From Haloplanus sp. GDY1 (GTDB lineage: Archaea; Halobacteriota; Halobacteria; Halobacteriales; Haloferacaceae): 64,000 nucleotides of DNA. Shown piece by piece: positions 32,953 to 41,522 of this stretch. The notes beneath the pieces were generated by a model. It had not been told where the DNA came from and searched no databases. It saw only the letters and a list, made by a program, of their open reading frames with translations. The stretch is from NCBI RefSeq assembly GCF_023703775.1, contig NZ_CP098514.1:2701998-2765997 (forward strand), written 5' to 3'. The stretch's first letter is position 1, and each line of letters begins with the position of its first letter. The position numbers and the translations under genes were made by a program.

Positions 32953-32972
32953 GCGACGGGGCTCCCCGTCGC
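32953..32972 (+). terminator. Hairpin after 5S
   Basis: GCGACGGG-GCTC-CCCGTCGC is a perfect 8-bp stem with a 4-nt loop about 30 nt after 5S. A TTTT run (32937-32941) precedes it. It may help end rRNA transcription or protect the 3' end; archaeal terminators are usually T-runs, so the role is uncertain. Confidence 0.4.
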
Positions 32973-33074
32973 CGCCGTTCGACTCCGACAGCGACCGCAC
33001 CAGTCAGCGACCGCGTTCGTCGGTCGGAACGCGGTCAGCGGATCAGTCGGATCGACCCGGCGCAGTCTGTCGAA

Positions 33075-33137
33075 TTAAACCCGGTTTAATCGGCGTAAAC
33101 CCGGCCGAACCCGGGTTCAGCGCTGTCCCGATTTAAT
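33075..33137. promoter_or_regulatory. Palindromic operator-like site before the surface-protein gene
   Basis: TTAAACCCGGTTTAA (33075-33089) has perfect 7-bp arms around one base. Related half-sites follow: GTAAACCCGG at 33095-33104, AACCCGGGTT at 33109-33117 and GATTTAAT at 33130-33137. The layout mirrors that at 4087-4140. It lies 28-90 nt before ATG 33165, where a promoter is expected. Confidence 0.45.
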
Positions 33138-33164
33138 GGGGTGAGCGTCCGGGGACCGAACGGA

Positions 33165-34964
33165 ATGAACACGAAACGAACCGGTGCGGTACTGATGGCG
33201 GTCGTGTTGCTGGTGTCGGCGGTGGCGCCAGCGATGGTGGCAGCGCAGACGGAATCGCTGTCGGTCGATCTCACACAGGCCGACGAGACGGGCATCGCGA
33301 CGGTTTCCGTCGCGAGCAACGGGACGGCGGTGGAGAACGCGACGGTGGCCGTGACCGTCGGCGAGAACGAGACGTACGCGGGGACGGGCACGTACGAAAC
33401 CGATGCCAACGGCGTCGTGTCGCTGCCGGAACCGAACGAGTCGGTGACGGTGACCGTCGAGGCGACGTACGATGGCGCGAACGCGTCGACGACGGCCACT
33501 CTCGATCCGGCGCTCGGCGCGACCCTCGCGGAGGCCGACGACGGGTCGGCGACGGTGACGGTGACGCGTGGGAACGCGACCGTGGAGAACGCGACGGTGA
33601 CCGTGACCGTCGGTGAGAACGAGACGTACACGGGAACGGGCGAGTACGTGACCGACGCGAACGGGACGGTGTCGCTGCCGGTGCCGAACGAGTCGGTGAC
33701 GGTGACGGTCGAGGCCACGTACGAGGGTGACTCGGTGACGACGACAGCCGATCTCGATCCGGGCCTCGACGTCGCCGTCGAGGGTGCCGACGACGGATCG
33801 GTCGTCGTGACGGTGACGCGTGGGAACGCGACCGTGGAGAACGCGACGGTGACCGTGACGGCGAACACGACCTACGCCGACGAGGGCGAGTACGAGACCG
33901 ACGAGAACGGAACGGTCACGCTTGCCAACCCCGACGAGACGGCCGAACTGACCATCACGACCGCCGACGACGGTGACGAGGCGACCACCTCGGTGATCGT
34001 TCAGCACGTCCAGACGCTCGCGGTGGGCGTCGAACAGGCTGACGACGGCACGGTGACGGTCTCGGTCGGTCGTCTCGGCGAACCCGTGGCGAACGCGACG
34101 GTCGAGGTGACGGCCGACGGGAACGAGAGCTACGCGGGATCGGGCGAGTACGAAACGAGTGAGGGCGGAACGGTCGTGCTCCCCGCACCGTCGGAGAACG
34201 TCACGGTGACCGTGACGGCGACGGACGACGACGAGATGGCGACGACCACGACGGAACTGACGGCGCCGGACCCGGTCGGACCGTTCGGCCGGATCGTCTC
34301 GGGGTTCGTCGACGCGCTGAAGGGGTCGGGCTTCAGCGGCCCGCTCGGTCAGCAGGTGTCGGAGTTCGTGACGAACAACAACCCGTCGAACGCCAACGCT
34401 AGCGAGCGCGGACCGCCGGAGCACGCGCCCGACGACGACGGAAACGAAACCGAGGCGGACGGCAACGGGTCCCGGGTCGTTCCGGCCGGCCCACCGGTCG
34501 AGAACCCGGGCAACTCGGGATCGGCGCCGGGCCAGTCCGACGAGAGCGATGACGAGTCGGACGACTCGGACGCGCCGGGCAACTCGGGGTCGGCGCCGGG
34601 GCAGTCCGGCGACGATGACGACGGCCCGGGCAGCTCGGGGTCGGCGCCGGGCCAGTCCGACGAGAGCGATGACGATTCGGACGACTCGGACGCGCCGGGC
34701 AACTCGGGGTCGGCGCCGGGGCAGTCCGGTGAGGACGACCAGTCCGACGAGGCGGAGTCGGACGATAGCGACGGCTCGGACGATAGCGACGACTCGGACG
34801 ACTCCAGCGACTCGGACGACTCCAGCGACTCGGACGACTCCAGCGACTCGGACGACTCCAGCGACTCGGACGACGGCGGAAACGGCAACGCGGGCGGAAA
34901 CGGCAACGCGGGCGGTAACAGTGGCGGCAACGGCAACGCGGGCGGCAACGGCAACGGCCGATAG
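33165..34964 (+). CDS. Large secreted surface protein with Ig-like repeats and Ser-Asp tail
   Basis: The 599-residue protein begins with a Sec signal peptide (TGAVLMAVVLLVSAVAPAMVAAQ). Four tandem domains of about 85 residues follow (about 30-365), each with NATVxVTV, an ETY/TY(A/T)GTG turn, NGTVSLP and ESVTVTVEA, and many NxS/T sequons for N-glycosylation. Residues about 410-600 are low complexity: repeated PGNSGSAPGQS, then a Ser-Asp run and Gly-Asn repeats. No PGF-CTERM or transmembrane anchor is seen. ATG 33165 is chosen because it starts right at the signal. It is likely a cell-surface or adhesion protein. Confidence 0.8.
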   Translation: MNTKRTGAVLMAVVLLVSAVAPAMVAAQTESLSVDLTQADETGIATVSVASNGTAVENATVAVTVGENETYAGTGTYETDANGVVSLPEPNESVTVTVEATYDGANASTTATLDPALGATLAEADDGSATVTVTRGNATVENATVTVTVGENETYTGTGEYVTDANGTVSLPVPNESVTVTVEATYEGDSVTTTADLDPGLDVAVEGADDGSVVVTVTRGNATVENATVTVTANTTYADEGEYETDENGTVTLANPDETAELTITTADDGDEATTSVIVQHVQTLAVGVEQADDGTVTVSVGRLGEPVANATVEVTADGNESYAGSGEYETSEGGTVVLPAPSENVTVTVTATDDDEMATTTTELTAPDPVGPFGRIVSGFVDALKGSGFSGPLGQQVSEFVTNNNPSNANASERGPPEHAPDDDGNETEADGNGSRVVPAGPPVENPGNSGSAPGQSDESDDESDDSDAPGNSGSAPGQSGDDDDGPGSSGSAPGQSDESDDDSDDSDAPGNSGSAPGQSGEDDQSDEAESDDSDGSDDSDDSDDSSDSDDSSDSDDSSDSDDSSDSDDGGNGNAGGNGNAGGNSGGNGNAGGNGNGR

Positions 34965-34973
34965 CTGACGCGC

Positions 34974-35327
34974 TCACTCCTTCTTTCGCCGGTCGAGGGC
35001 GGCGTCGAGCGTCGTCGCCGAGCAGTTCGCGAGGTCGGCGGCCCGATCGAGGGGGAGGTCCCGCGACCGGACCGCCGCCGCGGCGCCGGCGACGACGAAC
35101 GGTTCGGGATCGGTGCCCGGCTCCCAGGCATCCTCGTCGAGTGCTCGGTCGGGACCGGTGGCGAGTGCGCGGACGGCCAGCAGCGTGGCGGCGAACGACT
35201 CGTCGACCGACTCGGCGCCGGCGGTGCCCGCGACGTCGACGACGCCCGCGAGGGCGAGTGCTGTTTCGGGGTCGTCGCCGACCAGGGCGCGGTCGATGGC
35301 GGCCGCCCGGACGTCGTCGAGGCTCAT
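34974..35327 (-). CDS. Small alanine-rich protein with HTH-like C-terminus
   Basis: This 117-residue protein is the second of a two-gene unit: its ATG overlaps the upstream gene's stop (ATGA). It is helical; the end DRAADLANCSATTLDAALDRR has the spacing of a helix-turn-helix recognition pair. No other motif is seen. I do not recognise the family outside haloarchaea. Confidence 0.75.
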   Translation of the reverse strand: MSLDDVRAAAIDRALVGDDPETALALAGVVDVAGTAGAESVDESFAATLLAVRALATGPDRALDEDAWEPGTDPEPFVVAGAAAAVRSRDLPLDRAADLANCSATTLDAALDRRKKE

Positions 35328-35620
35328 TCGTCCGGCGGGGAGAGGGCGTGGCCGACGACGGTGCCGTCGGGCGCCAGCGTCACCGTGCCGAGTTCGACGC
35401 GTTCGCCGGCGTCGGCGACCCGGTCGACCGCCCGGAGGGTGCGCTCGCGGTCGAGACGGTCCCAGACGGCCCGTTCGACGAGTCGCTGGAAGGCGTCCCG
35501 GTCGTCCCACGACGCCGTGAGGGTCGAGGGGACGTGGACGAGGAACCGGAGGGCGTCGTCGTCGACGCCGATGCTGACGCCGAAGGTGTCCGCGGGGGGT
35601 GCGTCGGGGTCGTCGCTCAT
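35324..35620 (-). CDS. Small conserved haloarchaeal protein
   Basis: The 98-residue acidic protein has an alternating strand-helix pattern (FGVSIGVDDDALRFLVHVP, VERAVWDRLDRERTLRAVD, VELGTVTLAPDGTVVGHAL) and no signal peptide or cysteines. It is coupled by overlap to the next gene. It lies about 108 nt from, and divergent to, the YchF-like GTPase gene. Function is unknown. Confidence 0.75.
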   Translation of the reverse strand: MSDDPDAPPADTFGVSIGVDDDALRFLVHVPSTLTASWDDRDAFQRLVERAVWDRLDRERTLRAVDRVADAGERVELGTVTLAPDGTVVGHALSPPDE

Positions 35621-35728
35621 GGGCGCGTTCGGCCCGCCGGAGGCATAAGCCGGTCGATGTGAGAGTGACTGACAGCCAGACGACGCCGCGATGGCGGCGC
35701 TTTTCAGCCGCCGACGCGGACTGCCGTC

Positions 35729-36919
35729 ATGAGCTACGCCGTCGGACTCGTCGGCAAGCCCTCGGTGGGCAAGTCGACGTTCTTCAACGCCGCGACGATG
35801 AACGACGTGCCGGAGGGCGCCTATCCGTTCACGACCATCGATCCCAGCGTCGGGGAGGCGTACGTCCGCGTCGAGTGTGCGGCCCCGGAGTTCGGGGAGA
35901 CTTGCACCCCGAGCGTGGGCTACTGTGACGACGGCGCACGTTTCGTCCCCGTCCAGCTCGTCGACGTCGCGGGCCTCATCCCCGGGGCACACGAGGGGAA
36001 GGGCCTCGGAAACCAGTTCCTGAGCGACCTCAACGAGACGGACGTGCTGATCCACGTCGTCGATTTCTCGGGCAAGACCGACAGCGAGGGCGAGGCGACC
36101 GAGGGCCACGACCCCCGCGACGACATCGACTTCCTCGAGGACGAACTCGACATGTGGTATCTGGGAGTTCTGGAGAAGGGCATCGAGCGCTTCGAGAGCA
36201 AGTACCACGGCGCGGACGCGGCCATCGAGGCCGACCTGGCCGAGCAGATGAGCGCCTTCCGGATCACCGAAGACGAGATCACGCAGGTGATCCTCTCGCT
36301 GGGTCTCGGTTTCGATCCGGCGGCGTGGGACGACGCGGATCGCGAGTCGCTGGCCCGGGAGATTCGCAAGCGCACGAAGCCGATGGTGATCGCGGCGAAC
36401 AAGATCGACGACCCCGCGGCGGCGGCGAACTTCGCGGAGATTTCGGCCGATCCGGAGTACGACCACCTGACCTTCGTGCCCGTGAGCGCCCACGCGGAGA
36501 AGGCGCTGAAGGTCGCCGACGAGGCGGGGACGGTCGATTACCGCCCGGGTGACGACGACTTCGACGTCGTCGGCGACCCGAGCGAGGAGCAGGCGGCCGG
36601 ATTGGAGCGGATCGGGGGTCTGCTGGCGGAGTACGGCGGGACGGGCGTCCAGGCGTCGCTGGAGGCGGCGCTATTCGACGCCCTCGACCTCATCGCGGTG
36701 TTCCCGGGGAGCGACGACGGGTCGACGAGCGATCAGGGGGTCTTCCGCGACTGTTTCCTCCTGCCCGACGGGTCGACGACGGCCGACTTCGCCTCCCACA
36801 TCCACTCGGATCTGGGCGACGGGTTGCTCCACGGCATCGATTGCCGGTCGTCGAGACAGATCGGCGGTGGCCACGAACTCGACGACCGCGACGTGGTCGA
36901 ACTCGTGACGACGAACTAA
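35729..36919 (+). CDS. OBG/YchF-family GTPase with TGS domain
   Basis: The 396-residue protein has a P-loop GKPSVGKS at 9-16, G2/G3 (PFTTIDPSVG, DVAGLIPGAHEGKGLG) and the NKID G4 motif with a C-terminal TGS-like domain. The archaeal YchF/OBG branch binds ribosomes. It carries a helical insertion after G3. Its TAA stop overlaps the convergent CinA gene. Confidence 0.94.
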   Translation: MSYAVGLVGKPSVGKSTFFNAATMNDVPEGAYPFTTIDPSVGEAYVRVECAAPEFGETCTPSVGYCDDGARFVPVQLVDVAGLIPGAHEGKGLGNQFLSDLNETDVLIHVVDFSGKTDSEGEATEGHDPRDDIDFLEDELDMWYLGVLEKGIERFESKYHGADAAIEADLAEQMSAFRITEDEITQVILSLGLGFDPAAWDDADRESLAREIRKRTKPMVIAANKIDDPAAAANFAEISADPEYDHLTFVPVSAHAEKALKVADEAGTVDYRPGDDDFDVVGDPSEEQAAGLERIGGLLAEYGGTGVQASLEAALFDALDLIAVFPGSDDGSTSDQGVFRDCFLLPDGSTTADFASHIHSDLGDGLLHGIDCRSSRQIGGGHELDDRDVVELVTTN

Positions 36920-37446
36920 TCCAGCGCGTCGAGGAGTGCGTCCAGCGCGGCCCGCGTGCTCTCCCGTTTCACGGCCCAGCGGTCGCCGTCGAAGACGTGG
37001 CGTTCGGCTCGGACGAAGGAGTCGCCGCTCCCCCAGGGGGCGGCGTGGGCGACGCCGACGAAGACGAGCCCGACCGGCTTCTCCTCGGTGCCGCCGGCGG
37101 GGCCGGCGATGCCGGTGGTGGAGACGCCCCAGTCCGTCCCGGCGATGTCGCGGACGCCCCGTGCCATCTCGCGGGCGACGGGCGCGGAGACGGCGCCGTG
37201 GGCGTCGAGGGACTCCCGGGAGACGCCCAGCGCGTCGAGTTTGGCGTCGTTGGAGTACGCGACCACGCCGCGGTCGAAGTAGTCGCTCGATCCGGGCACG
37301 TCGGTCAGGCGGGAGCCGACGAGGCCGCCGGTGAGGGATTCGGCGACGGCGACGGTCTCGTCCCGGTCACGGAGGCGGCGACCGAGGCGGCGTTCGGCGG
37401 CGTCTTCGGCGGGTTCGCCCTCGGTCGGTGCGACGGCGTCGGTCAT
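36916..37446 (-). CDS. CinA-family nicotinamide-nucleotide amidohydrolase
   Basis: The 176-residue protein is the C-terminal CinA (PncC) domain alone: VAVAESLTGGLVGSRLTDVPGSSDYFDRGVVAYSN opens with the conserved Glu-Ser, and STTGIAGPAGGTEEKPVGLVFVG is the second signature (broken here to keep short). The enzyme deamidates NMN to NaMN in NAD salvage. I start at ATG 37446, since the upstream extension is unrelated. Confidence 0.92.
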   Translation of the reverse strand: MTDAVAPTEGEPAEDAAERRLGRRLRDRDETVAVAESLTGGLVGSRLTDVPGSSDYFDRGVVAYSNDAKLDALGVSRESLDAHGAVSAPVAREMARGVRDIAGTDWGVSTTGIAGPAGGTEEKPVGLVFVGVAHAAPWGSGDSFVRAERHVFDGDRWAVKRESTRAALDALLDALD

Positions 37447-37540
37447 ACGGCCCCGTTGCACGCCGACGCCTATCAAACGGGTGGCGGACGCGGTATCCGC
37501 ATCCCTCTCCTTTATGTCGGACGAGGTGAGTGAACGTGAC

Positions 37541-38443
37541 ATGGCAGACGAGACAATCGCGTTCGTCGGACTCGGAATCATGGGTGGACCGATGGCGAAG
37601 AACCTGCTGGACGCGGGCTACACCGTGATCGGCCACAACCGGTCACAGGAGCCGGTGGACGAACACGTCGAGGCCGGCGGCGAGTCCGCCGAGACGCCGA
37701 AGGAGGCGGCCGAACGGGCCGACGTGACCATCATGTGTCTGCCCAACTCGGACGTGGTCAGCGAGATCATGCGCAGCGAGGACGGCGTCCTCGCCGGTCT
37801 GAGCGAGGGGGACGTGGTGATCGACAACTCCACCATCTCGCCGATGGTGACCGAGGACCTCGCCGAGGAGGTCCGCGAGCGCGGCGCCCAGATGCTCGAC
37901 GCGCCGATCAGCGGCGGCGAGGAGGGTGCCATCGCGGGGACGCTGTCGATCATGGTCGGCGGCGACGAGGACGTTCTCGAGCGGTGTCGGCCGATCCTCG
38001 AGGCGATGGGCGAGACGATCACGTACTGCGGCGACAACGGCGCCGGGCAGGTCACCAAGGCCTGCAACCAGATCGTCGTCGCCGGGACGATGGAGGCCGT
38101 CAGCGAGGCGCTGGTGTTCGCCTACAAGGCCGACGCGGACTTGGAGGCCGTCGTCGACGCCATCAGCGGCGGTGCCGCCGGCTGTTGGACGCTCGACAAC
38201 CGCGCCCCCAGCATGATCCGGGGCGACTTCGAACCCGGCTTCTTCGCCGACTACCAGTACAAGGACCTGCGCATCGCGACCGACGCCGGCGAGGCGTACG
38301 AGGCGCCGATGCCCCAGACGGAACTCGTCCACGAGATGTACAAGTCCATGGTCGCCACGGGACGGGGGAAGGACGACAACTCCGGCGTGATGCAGGTCGT
38401 CGAGGACATGGCGGGCGTCGAGGCGCGAATCGAGGACGACTGA
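37541..38443 (+). CDS. 3-hydroxyisobutyrate dehydrogenase-family oxidoreductase
   Basis: The 300-residue enzyme has a Rossmann motif GLGIMGGPMAKN at 10-21 and the catalytic Lys173 in GAGQVTKACNQ. The serine/glycine patch DAPISGGEEGA is the substrate loop of beta-hydroxyacid dehydrogenases; tartronate semialdehyde reductase is a close alternative. A TTTATG box at 37511 sits 28 nt before ATG 37541, so a leaderless start there is preferred to ATG 37514. Confidence 0.92.
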   Translation: MADETIAFVGLGIMGGPMAKNLLDAGYTVIGHNRSQEPVDEHVEAGGESAETPKEAAERADVTIMCLPNSDVVSEIMRSEDGVLAGLSEGDVVIDNSTISPMVTEDLAEEVRERGAQMLDAPISGGEEGAIAGTLSIMVGGDEDVLERCRPILEAMGETITYCGDNGAGQVTKACNQIVVAGTMEAVSEALVFAYKADADLEAVVDAISGGAAGCWTLDNRAPSMIRGDFEPGFFADYQYKDLRIATDAGEAYEAPMPQTELVHEMYKSMVATGRGKDDNSGVMQVVEDMAGVEARIEDD

Positions 38444-38476
38444 CGCTCCGCGTCGTCCGACGGCGTTCGCTTCCAC

Positions 38477-38908
38477 TCACTCCACGTCGTCGTGGTCCAG
38501 CAGTCGCCGCTCCCGGTCCGCGGGTGCGGGGTCGTAGGTGACGACCTCCAGCAGGTTGCCGGACGGATCGACGAAGTAGAACCCCTCGAACTCGCCCCAG
38601 TCGTACGGTCCCTGCTTCGGGAACTGGTCGTCGAGGGCGTCCATCAGCGACTCGTAGGTCTCGCGATCCGTCTCGAAGGCGACGTGGGCCTTGTCGAGCG
38701 GGTGGTCGAGCCCCCGTTCGTCCCACTTCTCGGCGCGTCCCGTCTCCATGAGCGTGACGACGGTTCCCGCCCCCGTCTCGAACATCACGTGTGCGCCCTG
38801 GAAGTCCTCCGGCGGGCGCAACAGGTTGAGGCCGAGGACGTCCCTGTAGAACTCGTGTGCGGCGTCGAGGTCGTCCACGTCGATGTTGATGTGGTCGACG
38901 GCGTCCAT
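38477..38908 (-). CDS. VOC-family protein
   Basis: The 143-residue glyoxalase-fold protein starts DHINIDVDDLDAAHEFYRDVLGL and ends GFYFVDPSGNLLEVVTYDP, with the two metal-ligand positions (His near 6, Glu in LLEV) present. HPLDKAHVAFE supplies a middle His. It could be a lyase, isomerase or dioxygenase. It is monocistronic. Confidence 0.88.
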   Translation of the reverse strand: MDAVDHINIDVDDLDAAHEFYRDVLGLNLLRPPEDFQGAHVMFETGAGTVVTLMETGRAEKWDERGLDHPLDKAHVAFETDRETYESLMDALDDQFPKQGPYDWGEFEGFYFVDPSGNLLEVVTYDPAPADRERRLLDHDDVE

Positions 38909-39016
38909 GGCACTACTGACGACGGAGTGCCGATATAGGTTTTCCCCGACGGTCGCCGTGACGCCGTCCGGATCGGCCGTGACGACCGAAGTGATACGGC
39001 AGAGGTCGCGGCCGGT

Positions 39017-39358
39017 TCAGGACTGCTTCCAGTCGGGTTCCGAACGAGGCGGCGAGAGGACGCCGATGCCGACGGCGGGTTCGTCGCCGCGGTTCTCGGC
39101 GCCGTGGAGTTCGTCGCTGGTGAACAGGTACGAGTCGCCCGGTCGGAGCGTGACCTCCCCGTCGTCGGTGATCGCCGTGAGAGTCCCCCGAATCATGTAG
39201 CCGATCTGCTCGTTGTCGTGCCGGTGGACGGGGAGCCGTGCTCCCGGGTCGACTCGCCAGTGTTTCATCGCCGCACGCTCGCCCGACGCGAGGTCCGCGA
39301 GGTACACCCCGCTGGCGACCTCCTCCCCGTCGGACGCGTCCTCGCTGATCCGCCTCAT
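39017..39358 (-). CDS. Cupin domain protein
   Basis: The 113-residue single-cupin protein has motif 1 LPVHRHDNEQIGYMIRG with His, His and Glu ligands, and motif 2 RPGDSYLFTSDELHGAEN with the fourth His. It is divergent from the substrate-binding-like cluster, sharing its intergenic promoter region. It may bind a small effector or metal. The start is ATG 39358. Confidence 0.87.
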   Translation of the reverse strand: MRRISEDASDGEEVASGVYLADLASGERAAMKHWRVDPGARLPVHRHDNEQIGYMIRGTLTAITDDGEVTLRPGDSYLFTSDELHGAENRGDEPAVGIGVLSPPRSEPDWKQS

Positions 39359-39402
39359 TCGAACTGTCCCCGTCACCGAGATGCGGAGGGGAGTTAATAA
39401 AG

Positions 39403-39446
39403 GTTCCTGAGGAACTTTTATATAATTACAGTCGTACCCTGCGGGT
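39403..39446 (+). promoter_or_regulatory. Promoter with inverted repeat before the SBP-like cluster
   Basis: GTTCCT-G-AGGAAC (39403-39415) directly abuts the TATA box TTTTATATAA (39416-39425), which is 27 nt before ATG 39447, so the transcript is leaderless. A repressor bound at the repeat would block TFB access. A second copy is found at 41366-41408. Confidence 0.65.
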
Positions 39447-40343
39447 ATGTCAGCCGACGACACGATTCGGGTGTTTCACCTACCCTTCTCGTTCATGTTG
39501 CCCCAGCGCGTCGCGGCCGACCGGGGCTACTTCGCCGACGAGGGGCTCGACGTCGAACTGATCGAGCGGGACCGGACCTGCGTGACGAACAAGTACATCC
39601 CCGCCGAGGAGACGCTGACCGGCGACAACGACGTCGACCTCTATCCCATCTGCAAGTGGGAGAGCCTCAAGCGGACCTGGGAGTTCGACGACGGCCGCAT
39701 CGTCGCCAAGGGCACGTTCGCGGACCAGCCCTACGCCGTCTTCGTGCGCCCCGACTCGGACGTCGAGACGCCGGCCGATCTGGCGAACACGCCCGTCGGC
39801 GTCAACCGACGGACGGGCCAGGAGTACACCGCGATCAGGGCGCTCGAGGAACACATGGACGAGGACGAGGTGATCGTCGAGGGTCACGGGATGCCGACCG
39901 ACCGCCTGCGGGCGCTACGCGACGGCGACGTCGAGGCGGTTTCCCTCCTCGACCCGCACATCACCCTCGCCGAACACCTCGGCTTCGAGAAGGTCCTGGA
40001 GTTCGAGAACCACATGGGCGTCGTCGGCGCCGAGGGACTGGAGGGGGAGACCCTCGACGCCTTCATGTGCGCCTATCGTCGGGCGGTCGAGACGATCAAC
40101 GCCGAGCCGTCGGCCTATCGCGACCGGTATCTCGACATGCTCTGGAAGGACAGCGACGTCGCGCCGGACCTGTTCGAGGACGTCGACGCCGAGGCCGTCC
40201 GCGACGCCATCGAGGTGCCCGAGTACGAGGTGCCCGAACTCGCCGACCGCGAGGACCTGGACTACCACCTCGACTGGATGAAACGGCGGCAGTTGATCGA
40301 CGCCGACGCCGACATCGACGCCATCGTCTCCCCGGTGCGGTGA
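39447..40343 (+). CDS. Substrate-binding-protein-fold protein A, cytoplasmic (no signal peptide)
   Basis: The 298-residue protein has the type II periplasmic-binding fold of NMT1/SsuA-like proteins: RVFHLPFSFMLPQRVAADRGYFADEGLDVELIE (split as strand plus helix), DLANTPVGVNRRTGQEYTAI and LRDGDVEAVSLLDPH. It starts directly with the first strand, with no signal peptide or lipobox, although the TATA distance fixes the start. It therefore stays in the cytoplasm. It is the first of a cluster of such proteins and overlaps the next gene (GTGA). Some SBP-fold proteins are enzymes (THI5, dihydroxyphthalate decarboxylase), which is a possible role. Confidence 0.8.
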   Translation: MSADDTIRVFHLPFSFMLPQRVAADRGYFADEGLDVELIERDRTCVTNKYIPAEETLTGDNDVDLYPICKWESLKRTWEFDDGRIVAKGTFADQPYAVFVRPDSDVETPADLANTPVGVNRRTGQEYTAIRALEEHMDEDEVIVEGHGMPTDRLRALRDGDVEAVSLLDPHITLAEHLGFEKVLEFENHMGVVGAEGLEGETLDAFMCAYRRAVETINAEPSAYRDRYLDMLWKDSDVAPDLFEDVDAEAVRDAIEVPEYEVPELADREDLDYHLDWMKRRQLIDADADIDAIVSPVR

Positions 40344-41332
40344 GCCGGCGCCACGTCGACGCCCAGCAGGCCGCCTTCGACGAGTACCACGGGGACCCCG
40401 GCGACCTGCCGGTCGTGCGGGCGCGGTTCGAACACAACGGGAGCCCGCGGTACCTCCTCTATACGATCAAGCGGTTCGGCCTCGACCGGGCGCACGGCTT
40501 CCACCTCGACGTGGAACTCGTCTCGGACGACCTCGAAAGCGGGCTGACGACGATCCGGGAGCGACTGGACGAGGGGAGAACCGACCTCGTCGACACCGAC
40601 TTCATCTCCGCCGCCCGGGAGCGTGCCGGGGGCGCCGACGTCGTCGCCGTCCACCCCTACGGGCGGACGGTCGGCGGGCTGGTCGCCCCCGAGGGGACGG
40701 ACATCGAGGGACTGGCGGACCTCCGGGATCGCCGCGTCGGCGTCACCCGCCGCCTCGACAAGAACTGGATCCTGACGCGGGCGGCCTGCCGGGCGTTCCA
40801 CGGCTTCGACCCCGCCGACACCGTCACCCTCGTCGAGGCGGGGTCGCGCGACGGGCTCACCGACCTGATCCGCGAGGGCGAGGTCGACGCCGGCTTTCAG
40901 TTCTGGCCGCTCGTGCCCGAACTCACGCGGACCGGACCGTACACGGAGGTCCTCCCGGTGGCCGGCCTGGTCCAGCGGCTCTCCGGCACCGACCGAAGAC
41001 TCCCCGTGGCGACGTTTCTCACCGGCGAGTCGTTCCTGCGCGAGGAGACCGAGACGGTGCGGGCGTTCGCCCGCGCCGCCCGCGACGCGACCGACCGCCT
41101 CCGGGCCGACGACGACCTCTGGGTGGAACTCGGCGAGCGCCTGATGGCCGACGACGACCCCCGGGTCGTCCGGGCGGTCCGGGACGGCTGGCGCGACATG
41201 GCGGTCCGCGACTGGGACGCGGAGACGGTGGCGGGAATGCACCGGCTGTTCGACCACCTGAAATCCGTCGCCGGCACGGAGGCGCTGGGCGTCCAGGGGA
41301 TCCCCGAGGGAACCCTCCGCCCGGATCCGTGA
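40340..41332 (+). CDS. Substrate-binding-protein-fold protein B1, cytoplasmic
   Basis: The 330-residue protein starts at a GTG inside the previous stop. It opens SRRHVDAQQAAFDEY, then RARFEHNGSPRYLLYTIKRF, and has VGVTRRLDKNWILTRAACRAF and VDAGFQFWPLVPE, typical of an SBP-type two-lobe ligand fold. No signal peptide is present. It is the paralogue of the gene at 41519: equal length, and roughly two thirds or more identical by eye, with near-identical DNA over the first third. The ligand is unknown. Confidence 0.78.
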   Translation: MSRRHVDAQQAAFDEYHGDPGDLPVVRARFEHNGSPRYLLYTIKRFGLDRAHGFHLDVELVSDDLESGLTTIRERLDEGRTDLVDTDFISAARERAGGADVVAVHPYGRTVGGLVAPEGTDIEGLADLRDRRVGVTRRLDKNWILTRAACRAFHGFDPADTVTLVEAGSRDGLTDLIREGEVDAGFQFWPLVPELTRTGPYTEVLPVAGLVQRLSGTDRRLPVATFLTGESFLREETETVRAFARAARDATDRLRADDDLWVELGERLMADDDPRVVRAVRDGWRDMAVRDWDAETVAGMHRLFDHLKSVAGTEALGVQGIPEGTLRPDP

Positions 41333-41365
41333 CCGGTGTGCCGTGGTTCGACCACCGGTATGAAC

Positions 41366-41408
41366 GTTTCCAAGGAACTTTTATCAGGGTACAGTCGTAC
41401 CTGCGGGT
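41366..41408 (+). promoter_or_regulatory. Second copy of the inverted-repeat promoter
   Basis: GTTTCCAAGGAAC (41366-41378) is followed by TTTTATC (41379-41385) and ACAGTCGTACCTGCGGGT. The last block is shared, with one base missing, with the promoter at 39428-39446. It was copied together with the gene cluster. Confidence 0.6.
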
Positions 41409-41522
41409 ATGCCGACCGACGAGAGTCTCGCGGCGCCCCGTCTGGGATCGCCCGGCGCCGCGGCGTGTGCCGCCCCCGAGTCGACGCGCCAGGTGACCGC
41501 TCCACGGCCCGGTGACCGATGA
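41409..41522 (+). pseudogene. 37-codon relic of a duplicated SBP-A gene
   Basis: A short frame (MPTDESLAAPRLGSPG and so on) starts right after the copied promoter at the position where gene A starts after its own promoter. The first codons (atg-ccg-acc-gac-gag) resemble those of gene A (atg-tca-gcc-gac-gac). It ends in an ATGA overlap with gene B2, like A does with B1. It is best read as an internally deleted copy of A that still couples translation; a genuine leader peptide is the alternative. Confidence 0.55.

Noticed and set aside
34549-34968. Regularly spaced repeats at the end of the surface-protein gene, considered as CRISPR or satellite
   Set aside because: The repeats are in frame, vary by codon and encode PGNSGSAPGQS and Ser-Asp units; no spacers or cas genes are present.
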